Shown: piece by piece, positions 1-7,910 of the stretch
How the letters are laid out: each line of letters opens with the position of its first letter
Numbering within the stretch: the first letter of the stretch is position 1
Program-made: the position numbers and the translations under genes
Origin: Pseudomonas sp. CBZ-4
GTDB taxonomy: Bacteria; Pseudomonadota; Gammaproteobacteria; Pseudomonadales; Pseudomonadaceae
Length of the DNA: 64,000 bases
NCBI RefSeq assembly: GCF_000346755.1
Contig: NZ_ANNV01000164.1
Coordinates: forward strand, 124,001 to 188,000
Direction: 5' to 3'
The notes under the pieces: generated by a model
Seen by the model: only the letters and a program-made list of their open reading frames with translations
Told to the model about the DNA's origin: nothing
The model's database searches: none

Positions 1-90
1 AAGTTCGACGACCACGCCGGCGAAGCGCGCAAGATCAAGACCGTGTGGGGCAAGGGCTACCTGTTCAGCCGTTCCGAGTGGGAATGCTGA
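1..90 (+). CDS. rstA: RstA-like response regulator, 3' end only
   Basis: The first 29 codons in frame 1 form the C-terminal tail of an OmpR/PhoB-type response regulator. The stretch KIKTVWGKGYLF is the last beta-hairpin of the winged-helix DNA-binding domain, where family members have a GxGY motif. The tail ends FSRSEWEC and then TGA at 88-90; E. coli RstA ends in a similar NKGYLFAP-type tail (from memory). The gene begins outside the window. Three bases separate its stop from the kinase start, so the two are one operon. The rstA name rests mainly on the kinase next door and this short tail. Confidence 0.75.
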   Translation, partial: KFDDHAGEARKIKTVWGKGYLFSRSEWEC

Positions 91-93
91 CCG

Positions 94-1395
94 ATGTTTC
101 GCGTACTCCTGCGGCTGTACCTGATCACCATCGTCACCTACAGCGCGGCGATCTTCCTGATTCCCAAGCTGGTGATCCAGCTCTTCGAACACCGCTACAT
201 GGACTACAACGTCGAGCAGTCCCGCGGCATGCAGAAGCTCATCGTCAAGCAGTACCTGCGGGCGCCGGTGGAGCGTTGGTCGCAGTTGACCGAACAGCTG
301 AGCGCCGACTTTGCGCCGCTCAAGGTGCAACTGTTGCTGCGCCAGGACGCCAGCTATACCCCCGCCGAGGCGCAACGGCTGGCCGAGGGCAAGCCGGTGA
401 TCCGCCTGGGCGAGTGGGGCTGGATGGAAGACATCAGCTCGCCGATCAACGAACAGTTCGTGGTCAAGCTGACCATTCCGCCGGACCCGTTGGACATGAA
501 CCTGCTGTACTGGTCGATGAACGTGCTGATCGGCGCCGCGCTGCTGGCCTGCCTTCTGGTCTGGTTGCGCCCCCATTGGCGAGACCTGGAACGCCTGAAA
601 AGCACCGCCGCGCAATTGGGCCGGGGCAACCTGGCGGAGCGCACGCGCATCCCCCCCAGCTCCAACATCGGCAGCCTGGCGGCGGTGTTCGACACCATGG
701 CCGATGATGTCGAACAGCTGCTCAACCAGCAGCGCGACCTGCTCAACGCCGTGTCCCATGAACTGCGCACGCCGCTCACGCGCCTGGATTTCGGCCTGGC
801 CCTGGCGCTGTCCGACGACTTGCCCCAGGCCAGCCGCGAACGCCTGCAAGGCCTTGTTGCGCATATCCGCGAGCTGGATGAACTGGTGTTGGAACTGCTG
901 TCCTACAGCCGCCTGCAAAACCCGGCGCAACTGCCTGAGCGGGTCGAAGTGGTGCTCGATGAGTTTATCGACAGCGTGCTGGGCAGCGTCGATGACGAGC
1001 TGGAAAACCCCGAGATCGTCATCGATGTGGCCCTCGACTGCGCCGTCGAGCGTTTCAACCTCGACCCGCGTCTTACTGCCCGCGTGTTGCAGAACCTGCT
1101 GCGCAACGCCACGCGTTACTGCGATAAACGCATTCAGGTGGGCGTCAGGGTCGGCCCCGACGGCTGCGAGATCTGGGTGGATGACGATGGCATCGGCATC
1201 CCGCTGGACCAGCGGGAGCGCATCTTCGAACCGTTCTACCGCCTCGACCGCAGTCGCGACCGCGCCACCGGTGGATTCGGCCTGGGGTTGGCGATCAGCC
1301 GGCGCGCCATGGAAGCCCAGGGCGGCACCTTGGTCGCCCAAGCCTCGCCCTTGGGCGGCGCGCGGTTTCGCGTGTGGTTGCCCAGCGTGGCCTGA
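94..1395 (+). CDS. rstB: RstB-like sensor histidine kinase
   Basis: This 433-residue membrane kinase has an N-terminal membrane segment (about residues 7-30), a periplasmic loop of about 110 residues, a second segment (about 140-157), then a HAMP region. The dimerisation/phosphoacceptor box is SHELRTPLTRL. The ATP-binding part shows an N box (LQNLLRNATRY), a G1 box (VDDDGIGIP) and a G2 box (GGFGLGLAI). The phrases LRPHWRDLERL after TM2 and FEPFYRLDRSRDRATGG resemble E. coli RstB, which is why I name it; the stimulus is unknown. It sits 3 bp after the RstA-like regulator. Its stop directly abuts the convergent anti-sigma gene with no room for a terminator. Confidence 0.85.
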   Translation: MFRVLLRLYLITIVTYSAAIFLIPKLVIQLFEHRYMDYNVEQSRGMQKLIVKQYLRAPVERWSQLTEQLSADFAPLKVQLLLRQDASYTPAEAQRLAEGKPVIRLGEWGWMEDISSPINEQFVVKLTIPPDPLDMNLLYWSMNVLIGAALLACLLVWLRPHWRDLERLKSTAAQLGRGNLAERTRIPPSSNIGSLAAVFDTMADDVEQLLNQQRDLLNAVSHELRTPLTRLDFGLALALSDDLPQASRERLQGLVAHIRELDELVLELLSYSRLQNPAQLPERVEVVLDEFIDSVLGSVDDELENPEIVIDVALDCAVERFNLDPRLTARVLQNLLRNATRYCDKRIQVGVRVGPDGCEIWVDDDGIGIPLDQRERIFEPFYRLDRSRDRATGGFGLGLAISRRAMEAQGGTLVAQASPLGGARFRVWLPSVA

Positions 1396-2064
1396 TCAGA
1401 GCACCTTGACCGCGCGGCCAATCGCCTGGATCGGCCCCGTCGGTTTGCCGGTCGGCGAGCCGCGCGGGTCTTCCAGCGTCAGTTCGAACAGCTGGTTGGG
1501 CGACAGCGGCGGCAGCTTGTCCAGCGGCACCGACAGCGTCTGCCCCGGCTTGACCAGCCCCAGCGACACCGGGCCCTGCCAGCCATCGCCCTTGGTCCAG
1601 AACTGCAGGGCCTTGTCCGCCGGCACTTCCATCACCCCCAGCGGGATCAGCTGAATCTGCTGGTTGTTGCTGGCCTGGATTACCCAGCCCGGCGCCTGGT
1701 TCTGCGGGGCGACCAGCACCACCACAAAGGTCGGTTCAAGGCTCGTTGGGCGGGTCAGCAATAGCGCGGCCAGGGCCAGCGTCGCCACCAGCCCGGCGCC
1801 GGCCAAGGCGCGCCAGAGGGCCAGCAGGTCCCACCACGGGGTGCGCACGCCACTGAGGTTGCGCTCGATGCGCTGCCACAGCTGCGGTGGGGGCGTTACC
1901 GGTGCGGCCAAGGCGGTCAGGGGCAGCAGGCGCTGCTCCCAGGCGTCGACGGCCGCGCGCAGCTCGGGGTCGTGCGGGAGGCGTTGTTCCACCTCGGCGC
2001 GCTGTTCGCCGGGCAGGGTGCCCAGCACGTATTCACTGGCCAGTTCGTCCAGGGGGTTGCTCAT
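1396..2064 (-). CDS. Anti-sigma factor (RskA/ChrR-like, membrane anchored)
   Basis: A 222-residue protein starting MSNPLDELASEYVLGTLPGE. The N-terminal helical region with ASEYVLGTL and a following helix is typical of zinc-free anti-sigma domains of the RskA family. A single membrane segment (LVATLALAALLLT, about residues 95-110) is followed by an extracytoplasmic domain. I chose ATG at 2064 because its ATG overlaps the sigma-factor stop as ATGA, giving translational coupling; a GTG three codons upstream (2073) is also in frame. By analogy it holds the sigma factor inactive at the inner membrane until an unknown signal releases it. Confidence 0.85.
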   Translation of the reverse strand: MSNPLDELASEYVLGTLPGEQRAEVEQRLPHDPELRAAVDAWEQRLLPLTALAAPVTPPPQLWQRIERNLSGVRTPWWDLLALWRALAGAGLVATLALAALLLTRPTSLEPTFVVVLVAPQNQAPGWVIQASNNQQIQLIPLGVMEVPADKALQFWTKGDGWQGPVSLGLVKPGQTLSVPLDKLPPLSPNQLFELTLEDPRGSPTGKPTGPIQAIGRAVKVL

Positions 2065-2567
2065 GCCATGCACTCCCGCAGCGCGGCGAGGCTACGTTTG
2101 ATCCAGGCTTTGACGGTTCCCAACGGGGTGTCCAGTTTCCGGGCGATTTCGCTGTGGGAATAACCGTCGACATAGGCGTGCAGGATGCACGAGCGACGGG
2201 CCGGGTCGAGCTGTTCCAGGCAGGTGTGGATCTGCCCGGAGTGTGTCGGGAATTCAGGGCTGGCGATGGGCTCGTGTTCGTCGCTCAACGGCACTTCGCG
2301 GTAGCTGTTGCGCATGGCATTGAGGGCCAGGTGGCGGGTCACACTGAATACCCAGCCACGGGCGGCGCCGCGCGCCGGGTCGAAACTGCCGGCGCCGCGC
2401 CAGATCTTGATAAACGCGTCATGCACGACATCTTCGGCCAGGGCCTTGTCCCGCGTGATGCGCAAGGCCACGCCGAGCAAGTGGCTGCTGTCCTGTTCGT
2501 AGAGTTGGCGCAACGCGCGCTGGTCGCCACGGGCACAGGCCAGCAGACAGGCTTCGTAATCAAACAC
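2061..2567 (-). CDS. ECF RNA polymerase sigma factor (SigK-like)
   Basis: This 168-residue ECF sigma factor has a sigma-70 region 2 (LYEQDSSHLLGVALRI through DAFIKIWRGAGSFDP, ending GWVFSVTRHLALNAMR). A short linker leads to region 4, with the helix-turn-helix HSEIARKLDTPLGTVKAWI. Length is normal for the class. It is followed by the overlapping anti-sigma gene and preceded 66 bp upstream by a secreted DUF3455-like protein on the same strand. This order (secreted protein, sigma, anti-sigma) suggests a cell-surface or oxidative-stress regulon, but the sequence does not show the signal. Confidence 0.9.
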   Translation of the reverse strand: MFDYEACLLACARGDQRALRQLYEQDSSHLLGVALRITRDKALAEDVVHDAFIKIWRGAGSFDPARGAARGWVFSVTRHLALNAMRNSYREVPLSDEHEPIASPEFPTHSGQIHTCLEQLDPARRSCILHAYVDGYSHSEIARKLDTPLGTVKAWIKRSLAALRECMA

Positions 2568-2633
2568 GTATGGCTACCCCCAATGGCAGAACAACGAATT
2601 CATCTGCACCGGGGGCAGCGTAGCCGAGTTTGC

Positions 2634-3152
2634 TCAGTTGGCCGCCCAGAAAATGTAGTCGGCCTGGTACTTCACCACTTCCTGCTTGCCTTTGTTGGCC
2701 GTGGTGCACTCGCTGCTCGGCGCCACGCCACCCTTGAGGGCCACACGCTGGACGTAACTCACGCCGCTCATCGCGCCCTTGCCTTCGGCCGGGTTGGCCT
2801 TGACCAGTTGATACGGCAGGTTGCCCGGGCTCGACGGGGCCACGGCCAGCTGGGTGCCGGTGATCTTCGAACCGTCCTTGGCCTGCCAGGTCGCCGGTGG
2901 GCCAAAGTAGGTGCCCACTTGCTTGCCGCTGCGATCATTGAGCACCGCTTTAGGGCCGACGAAGGTCCATTCGGTCTGGCCGGCGGCGTTGGCTTTGTCG
3001 CGGCACTCGTAGGTGATTTCGCCGACACCGGTGGTTTCCATGGCGACCTTATGGCCATCCGGCACCTTGATGCTGTCGGGCAAGCCGGTCTGGGCGAAAG
3101 CGGCCGGGGCGGCGAGCAGGGCAGTCAGGCAGAGCAATGCTTTGGCGTTCAT
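2634..3152 (-). CDS. Secreted DUF3455-like protein
   Basis: From MNAKALLCLTALLAAPAAFA the protein is about 172 residues with a clear Sec signal peptide (cleavage after AFA). An upstream in-frame ATG at 3209 would only add a non-signal leader, and the 3152 start is preceded by a GGAGAAACACCC ribosome site. The mature part (VPDGHKVAMETTGVGEITYEC, GTYFGPPATWQAKDGS, YVQRVALKGGVAP, YQADYIFW) matches what I know of DUF3455 proteins, secreted proteins of unknown function often found beside ECF sigma genes. It may be a target or sensor partner of the sigma/anti-sigma pair just downstream. Confidence 0.75.
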   Translation of the reverse strand: MNAKALLCLTALLAAPAAFAQTGLPDSIKVPDGHKVAMETTGVGEITYECRDKANAAGQTEWTFVGPKAVLNDRSGKQVGTYFGPPATWQAKDGSKITGTQLAVAPSSPGNLPYQLVKANPAEGKGAMSGVSYVQRVALKGGVAPSSECTTANKGKQEVVKYQADYIFWAAN

Positions 3153-3346
3153 GGGTGTTTCTCCATTGAGTAGAACAGCAGGGTTGCTGCAGGTACTACC
3201 CATGGGCACGGCAAATGGATGCAGGCATCGATAAATAAATCAAAGAAAAAACAAAACGATCTAAAGTCAGATCATATTGATATAAGTCGTTATAAGAAAA
3301 ATCGCTATCCTGCCGCCAGAAATTTATAAGGCCGCAGGTAGTTGTA

Positions 3347-4132
3347 ATGGATGTGGGTAATGTTGGTTTCGTCGTTGCTGGCCTGATTGTTGGTTTTATC
3401 GTGGGCATGACCGGTGTGGGCGGGGGGTCGCTGATGACGCCGATCCTGTTGTGGTTCGGTATCAACCCGGCCACCGCCGTGGGCACTGACCTGTTGTACG
3501 CGGCGATCACCAAGTCCGGTGGCGTGCTGGTGCACAGCAAGAACAAGAACATCGACTGGACCATCACCGGTTGGCTGACCCTCGGCAGCGTGCCCGCCGT
3601 GCTGTTGACCCTGTGGTTCCTCGCCAGCCTGCACACCGACCCCAGCGCGATGAACGCGGTGATCAAGCAAGCCCTCGGCGTGGTGCTGTTGCTGACCGCC
3701 CTGGCGATCCTGTTCAAGAAACAGCTCCTGGCCTTCGCCCAGCGCCATGCCGGTGACGACTACCACATGAGCCCGCGCAACTTGAACGTGCTGACGGTGG
3801 TCACCGGCGCCATCCTGGGCACCATGGTCGCGCTGACCTCCATCGGCGCCGGCGCCCTGGGCACCGTGGCGTTGTTTATCCTCTATCCGTTCCTCGCCAC
3901 GCGCCGCCTGGTCGGCACCGAGATCGCCCACGCCGTGCCGCTGACCCTGGTGGCAGGCCTGGGTCATGCAAGCATGGGCAATATGGATTGGCACTTGCTG
4001 GGCTTTCTGCTGATGGGCTCGCTGCCCGGGATCTACATCGGCAGCCATATGACCGGCAAGCTGCCGGACGGCGTGCTGCGGCCGTGCCTGGCGGTGATGT
4101 TGATGGCCATTGGTTATAAATTGGCGTTTTAA
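3347..4132 (+). CDS. TauE/SafE family permease (probable sulfite/organosulfonate exporter)
   Basis: This 261-residue polytopic inner-membrane protein shows the two TauE/SafE half repeats. The first begins FVVAGLIVGFIVGMTGVGGG with the conserved GxGGGS turn, followed by LLWFGINPATAVGTDL. The second is GAILGTMVALTSIGAGALG followed by RRLVGTEIAHAVPLTL. Eight or so membrane segments are predicted by eye. The family exports small anions such as sulfite or sulfoacetate. It is a single gene, preceded by an AT-rich divergent promoter region (about 3210-3346) and followed by a REP pair. The substrate is not determined by the sequence. Confidence 0.88.
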   Translation: MDVGNVGFVVAGLIVGFIVGMTGVGGGSLMTPILLWFGINPATAVGTDLLYAAITKSGGVLVHSKNKNIDWTITGWLTLGSVPAVLLTLWFLASLHTDPSAMNAVIKQALGVVLLLTALAILFKKQLLAFAQRHAGDDYHMSPRNLNVLTVVTGAILGTMVALTSIGAGALGTVALFILYPFLATRRLVGTEIAHAVPLTLVAGLGHASMGNMDWHLLGFLLMGSLPGIYIGSHMTGKLPDGVLRPCLAVMLMAIGYKLAF

Positions 4133-4143
4133 CCCGATTCAAC

Positions 4144-4232
4144 TGTGGGAGCGGGCTTGCCCGCGATAGCGGTGGTTCAGCAAACATACTTTTGACTGAC
4201 CCACCGCTATCGCAGGCAAGCCAGCTCCCACA
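4144..4232. repeat. REP pair 1 (GTGGGAGC type)
   Basis: Two inverted copies of a Pseudomonas REP face each other: TGTGGGAGCGGGCTTGCC at the left and its near complement ending GCCAGCTCCCACA at the right, with about 40 bp between. The right arm runs into a T tract, so it may end transcription of the TauE-like gene. Confidence 0.9.
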
Positions 4233-4317
4233 TTTTTTATTGCACTCCACTGCCAGAATCGCTATTTATTTGACGTCAAAAAACATTTTGACGTACTCCT
4301 AACAATTCTTTCACTCG

Positions 4318-4326
4318 ACATTCGTC
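4318..4326 (+). promoter_or_regulatory. Weak candidate AlgR box
   Basis: ACATTCGTC matches the AlgR far-site core CCGTTCGTC of P. aeruginosa algD at 7 of 9 positions. It lies about 180 bp upstream of the AlgU -35. The match alone is not strong. Confidence 0.25.
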
Positions 4327-4340
4327 ATTTTTTTTCGTAG

Positions 4341-4447
4341 TGGCACCACTTTTTTCAAACACTAGTGGCACAAAACTATCCCCGCGCACCAACTCCCTAT
4401 AACTACTGGCCCAAATCGCAAGTGCTATCAATATAGTACCAGTGCCA
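4341..4447. promoter_or_regulatory. Cluster of three TGGCAC boxes, candidate AmrZ (AlgZ) sites
   Basis: TGGCACCAC at 4341-4349, TGGCACAAAAC at 4366-4376 and, on the reverse strand, TGGCACTGG ending near 4447. The AmrZ consensus is roughly TGGCAnnACnGCC; the first box matches the left half exactly and lacks the GCC. AmrZ is a known activator of algD in P. aeruginosa. The cluster is seen; the factor is inferred. Confidence 0.35.
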
Positions 4448-4495
4448 TCTTTACTAATATTTCAAGAAATTTCTGGAAACAGGATGAGCGGGCTG

Positions 4496-4522
4496 GAACT
4501 TCGTCAAAATGGGCGGCTCATA
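4496..4522 (+). promoter_or_regulatory. AlgU (sigma-22/RpoE-type) promoter of algD
   Basis: GAACTT at 4496-4501, a 16 bp spacer, then TCATA at 4518-4522. This fits the AlgU consensus GAACTT-N16/17-TCTGA closely. Transcription would begin near 4528, leaving a leader of about 465 bases before algD. Confidence 0.75.
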
Positions 4523-4585
4523 CCACCGGTAACGAAATTCTCTGTTTCTGTAGGAGATAACTTACACAGCGATCCAAGGAAGTAG

Positions 4586-4849
4586 CAAAGTTGCCCAACA
4601 ACTTTGACTCATGGGTCACATCATCAACTGATAGTGAGTTGAGGGCAGCGATAAGGATCAATTGCTAACCCCTATAGGCCAAGGCAGCGCTTACCCAAAT
4701 GTGTCGGTGATGACACCCAAGGCATTGATATTAAAGGTCTTAACGCCTCTATCAAGACCCTGCGGCACTGGCGCCGGGCCCTTCCCCCAGGAAGGCCGGC
4801 TGCATTTGAGGGCAAGCCCCAATAACAAGGCCAAGTTGCGCACAACTTG
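4586..4849 (+). promoter_or_regulatory. Three stem-loops with a shared AGTTG/CAACT stem core in the algD leader
   Basis: Hairpin 1 spans 4586-4606 (arms CAAAGTTG and CAACTTTG, loop of 5). Hairpin 2 spans 4624-4642 (arms TCAACT and AGTTGA, loop of 7). Hairpin 3 spans 4832-4849 (arms CAAGTTG and CAACTTG, loop of 4). All arms pair perfectly. Arms could also swap partners between hairpins because the cores are the same. Confidence 0.5.
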
Positions 4850-4992
4850 AGTGCAATAGTTAGTCACTCGTTATTCAACATGCCTGTACACGGTAAGTCG
4901 GCGTCTATTCGCCCAACTTTCGTGGCATCAGTGACGCTTGCAAACATGAACTCCGGCCAATTATTGGCATGAATATTAAAGAGGTAAATGCG

Positions 4993-6309
4993 ATGCGCAT
5001 CAGCATATTTGGTCTCGGTTACGTTGGCGCAGTCTGTGCCGGTTGCCTGTCTGCCCGCGGCCACGAAGTGGTCGGCGTAGACATCTCCAAGGACAAGATC
5101 GACCTGATCAATGCAGGCAAATCGCCGATCGTTGAACCAGGTCTGGGTGAACTGTTGAGCCAGGGTATTGCAACCGGCCGACTGCGTGGCACCACCAACT
5201 TCGCCGACGCCATTCGCGACACCGACCTGTCGATGATCTGCGTCGGTACGCCGAGCAAGAAAAACGGCGACCTGGAACTCGACTACATCGAAGCCGTGTG
5301 CCGCGAGATCGGTTTTGTCCTGCGTGACAAGGCCACCCGCCACACCGTCGTGGTGCGCAGCACCGTGCTGCCCGGCACCGTGGCCAACGTGGTGATCCCG
5401 ATCCTCGAAGACTGCTCCGGCAAGAAAGCCGGCGTCGACTTCGGCGTCGCGGTCAACCCGGAATTCCTGCGTGAATCCACCGCCATCGCCGACTACGACC
5501 TGCCACCGATGACCGTCATCGGCGAATTCGACAAGGCCTCCGGCGATGTCCTGCAGTCGCTGTACGAAGAACTCGACGCGCCGATCATCCGCAAGGACAT
5601 CGCCGTCGCCGAAATGATCAAGTACACCTGCAACGTGTGGCACGCCACCAAGGTCACCTTCGCCAACGAAATCGGCAACATCGCCAAGGCCGTCGGCGTC
5701 GATGGCCGTGAAGTGATGGAAGTGGTGTGCCAGGACAAGACCCTCAACCTGTCCCAGTACTACATGCGCCCAGGCTTCGCCTTTGGCGGTTCGTGCCTGC
5801 CCAAAGACGTGCGCGCCCTCACCTACCGCGCCAGCTCCCTGGACGTGGAAGCGCCGCTGCTCAACTCGCTGATGCGCAGCAACGAGTCCCAGGTGCAAAA
5901 CGCCTTTGACATCGTCAACAGCCACGACAAGCGCAAAGTCGCCCTGCTGGGCCTGAGCTTCAAGGCCGGCACCGACGACCTGCGCGAAAGTCCGCTGGTG
6001 GAACTGGCAGAGATGCTGATCGGCAAGGGCTTCGACCTGAGCATCTACGACAGCAACGTCGAGTACGCCCGTGTCCACGGCGCGAACAAGGACTACATCG
6101 AAGGCAAGATCCCCCATGTGTCGTCCCTGCTCAACTCGGACTTCGATGATGTGATCAACAACTCCGACGTGATCATCCTTGGCAACCGTGACGAGAAATT
6201 CCGCGCCCTGGCGCAGAACGCCCCGCACGGCAAGCAAGTGATCGACCTGGTGGGCTTCATGTCCAAGGCCACCTGCACCACCGGCCGCACCGAAGGCATT
6301 TGCTGGTAA
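4993..6309 (+). CDS. algD: GDP-mannose 6-dehydrogenase
   Basis: AlgD oxidises GDP-mannose with two NAD+ to GDP-mannuronic acid, the committed step of alginate synthesis, in the cytoplasm. The 438-residue protein begins MRISIFGLGYVGAVCAGCLS, a Rossmann GxGxxG fold. It contains FGGSCLPKDV with the catalytic Cys at residue 268, the same number as in P. aeruginosa, and ends EGICW as in that species. I place the start at 4993 because GAGG at 4981-4984 is 8 bases upstream and known homologues start MRISIFG; an in-frame ATG at 4969 lacks a ribosome site. It is the first gene of the operon, under the AlgU promoter at 4496. Confidence 0.97.
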   Translation: MRISIFGLGYVGAVCAGCLSARGHEVVGVDISKDKIDLINAGKSPIVEPGLGELLSQGIATGRLRGTTNFADAIRDTDLSMICVGTPSKKNGDLELDYIEAVCREIGFVLRDKATRHTVVVRSTVLPGTVANVVIPILEDCSGKKAGVDFGVAVNPEFLRESTAIADYDLPPMTVIGEFDKASGDVLQSLYEELDAPIIRKDIAVAEMIKYTCNVWHATKVTFANEIGNIAKAVGVDGREVMEVVCQDKTLNLSQYYMRPGFAFGGSCLPKDVRALTYRASSLDVEAPLLNSLMRSNESQVQNAFDIVNSHDKRKVALLGLSFKAGTDDLRESPLVELAEMLIGKGFDLSIYDSNVEYARVHGANKDYIEGKIPHVSSLLNSDFDDVINNSDVIILGNRDEKFRALAQNAPHGKQVIDLVGFMSKATCTTGRTEGICW

Positions 6310-6392
6310 CAGCAACGGCAAGTTCCCGGCGGCGCGCGTTTCCATCCCCAGCGCGCGCCGCCTGGAGCCTTCATCACCTTCGGATGACGCTT

Positions 6393-7874
6393 ATGTCCAA
6401 GTTAAAACATGTACTGCTGCAATCTGCCGGCTGGCTGTTCTTTCTCAGCCTGCTGATGGGACTCGCCCTGCTGTTGCCGGCGAGTACGTTCGACTCGGAG
6501 TCGAAGAATTTTATTTTCCTGATTGGCGCCGTCGGCATCTGGCGCTACTCGATGGGTGCTACGCATTTCTTTCGCGGCATGCTGTTCCTGTACGTGGTCT
6601 ACCCGCACCTGCGCCGCAAAGTGCGCAAGCTGGGCAAGGCCGCCGACCCGTCCCACGTGTTCCTGATGGTCACCAGTTTCCGTATCGATGCGCTGACCAC
6701 CGCGCAGGTCTACAGCTCGGTGATCCGCGAAGCCATCGAATGCGGCTTCCCCACCACCGTGGTCTGCTCGCTGGTGGAAATGTCCGATGAGCTGCTGGTG
6801 AAAAGCCTCTGGGAACGCATGAACCCGCCCGAGCACGTCAAGCTCGACTTCGTGCGCATCGCCGGTACCGGCAAGCGCGACGGCCTGGCCTTCGGCTTCC
6901 GTGCGATCTCCCGCCACTTGCCGGATGACCGCGCCGTGGTGGCCGTGATCGATGGCGACACCGTGCTCGCCGAAGGCGTCGTGCGCAAGACCGTGCCGTG
7001 GTTCCAGCTGTTCGGCAATGTCGGCGGCCTGACCACCAACGAATTCTGCGAAGTGCGCGGCGGCTACATCATGAGCGAGTGGCACAAGCTGCGCTTCGCC
7101 CAACGCCACATCAACATGTGCTCCATGGCCCTGTCCAAGCGCGTGCTGACCATGACCGGGCGCATGTCGGTGTTCCGCGCCAGTGTGGTGACCAACCCGG
7201 ACTTCATCGCCGACGTCGAAAGCGACTCGCTGCAACACTGGCGCCTGGGCCGCTTCAAGTTCCTCACCGGCGACGACAAGTCCAGCTGGTTCAGCCTGAT
7301 GCGCCTCGGTTACGACACCTTCTACGTGCCCGACGCCGCGATCAACACCGTGGAACACCCGCCGGAAAAGAGCTTTATCAAGGCCAGCCGCAAACTGATG
7401 TTCCGCTGGTACGGCAACAACCTGCGCCAGAACTCCCGCGCCCTCGGTCTGGGTGTGCGTCGCCTGGGCCTGTTCACCAGCGTGGTCTTGTTCGACCAGC
7501 GCGTATCGATGTGGACCTCCCTGCTTGGCCTGACCGTGGCGATCATCGCCACCTTCAAATACGGCGGCGCCTTCATCCTCGCGTACCTGCTGTGGATCGG
7601 CATCACCCGCCTGATCCTCACCCTGTTGCTGTCGTGCTCCGGCCACACCATCGGCCCGGCGTACCCGGTGATTCTCTATTACAACCAGATCATGGGCGCG
7701 CTGGTGAAGATCTACGTGTTCTTCCGCCTTGATCAACAGTCCTGGACCCGCCAGGACACCAAACTGACCCGCGATTTGGCCAGCTTTCAACGTTGGTTCA
7801 ACACCTGGTCGTCTCGGACCATGACCTTCTCCGCCGGCAGCATTTTCGTCGCCGTGTTGCTGATGATGGTCTGA
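6393..7874 (+). CDS. alg8: Alginate polymerase, glycosyltransferase 2 family
   Basis: Alg8 is the inner-membrane polymerase that joins mannuronate from GDP-mannuronate. From MSKLKHVLLQSAGWLFFLSL it is 493 residues, close to the P. aeruginosa protein. Membrane segments lie near residues 12-32 and 40-65, and several more after residue 370. The cytoplasmic GT2 core has the nucleotide-binding VAVIDGDTVL and the acceptor-side SRKLMFRWYGNN. The ATG at 6393 was chosen by homology; the reading frame extends upstream to 6300 without a ribosome site. It works with Alg44, which senses c-di-GMP. Confidence 0.96.
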   Translation: MSKLKHVLLQSAGWLFFLSLLMGLALLLPASTFDSESKNFIFLIGAVGIWRYSMGATHFFRGMLFLYVVYPHLRRKVRKLGKAADPSHVFLMVTSFRIDALTTAQVYSSVIREAIECGFPTTVVCSLVEMSDELLVKSLWERMNPPEHVKLDFVRIAGTGKRDGLAFGFRAISRHLPDDRAVVAVIDGDTVLAEGVVRKTVPWFQLFGNVGGLTTNEFCEVRGGYIMSEWHKLRFAQRHINMCSMALSKRVLTMTGRMSVFRASVVTNPDFIADVESDSLQHWRLGRFKFLTGDDKSSWFSLMRLGYDTFYVPDAAINTVEHPPEKSFIKASRKLMFRWYGNNLRQNSRALGLGVRRLGLFTSVVLFDQRVSMWTSLLGLTVAIIATFKYGGAFILAYLLWIGITRLILTLLLSCSGHTIGPAYPVILYYNQIMGALVKIYVFFRLDQQSWTRQDTKLTRDLASFQRWFNTWSSRTMTFSAGSIFVAVLLMMV

Positions 7875-7910
7875 CCCAGCCAAGCCTGAATTAACTAGGA
7901 ACTACACACC

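Larger units (their letters stand above)
4251..4992 (+). promoter_or_regulatory. algD upstream control region and long 5' leader
   Basis: A 740 bp AT-rich stretch without a credible gene precedes algD. Several candidate control elements lie here and are listed separately: TGGCAC boxes, an AlgR-like box, an AlgU promoter and three stem-loops. The small forward ORF at 4662-4850 has no ribosome site and no coding look. A far-upstream control zone and a leader of several hundred bases are known for algD in P. aeruginosa, and the size here agrees. Confidence 0.8.

Noticed and set aside
4662..4850. A 62-codon forward frame in the algD leader
   Set aside because: No ribosome site, no coding character, and the third leader hairpin lies in it.
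4864..6345. A 493-codon reverse frame opposite algD
   Set aside because: Same effect: antisense of a highly conserved gene, no recognisable motif. The same applies to long frames opposite alg8, algK, algE, algX, algA, the RND pump and murC.
6300..6392. An N-terminal extension of alg8 from 6300
   Set aside because: It overlaps the algD end, lacks a ribosome site and has no match to known Alg8 N-termini, which begin at the 6393 ATG.
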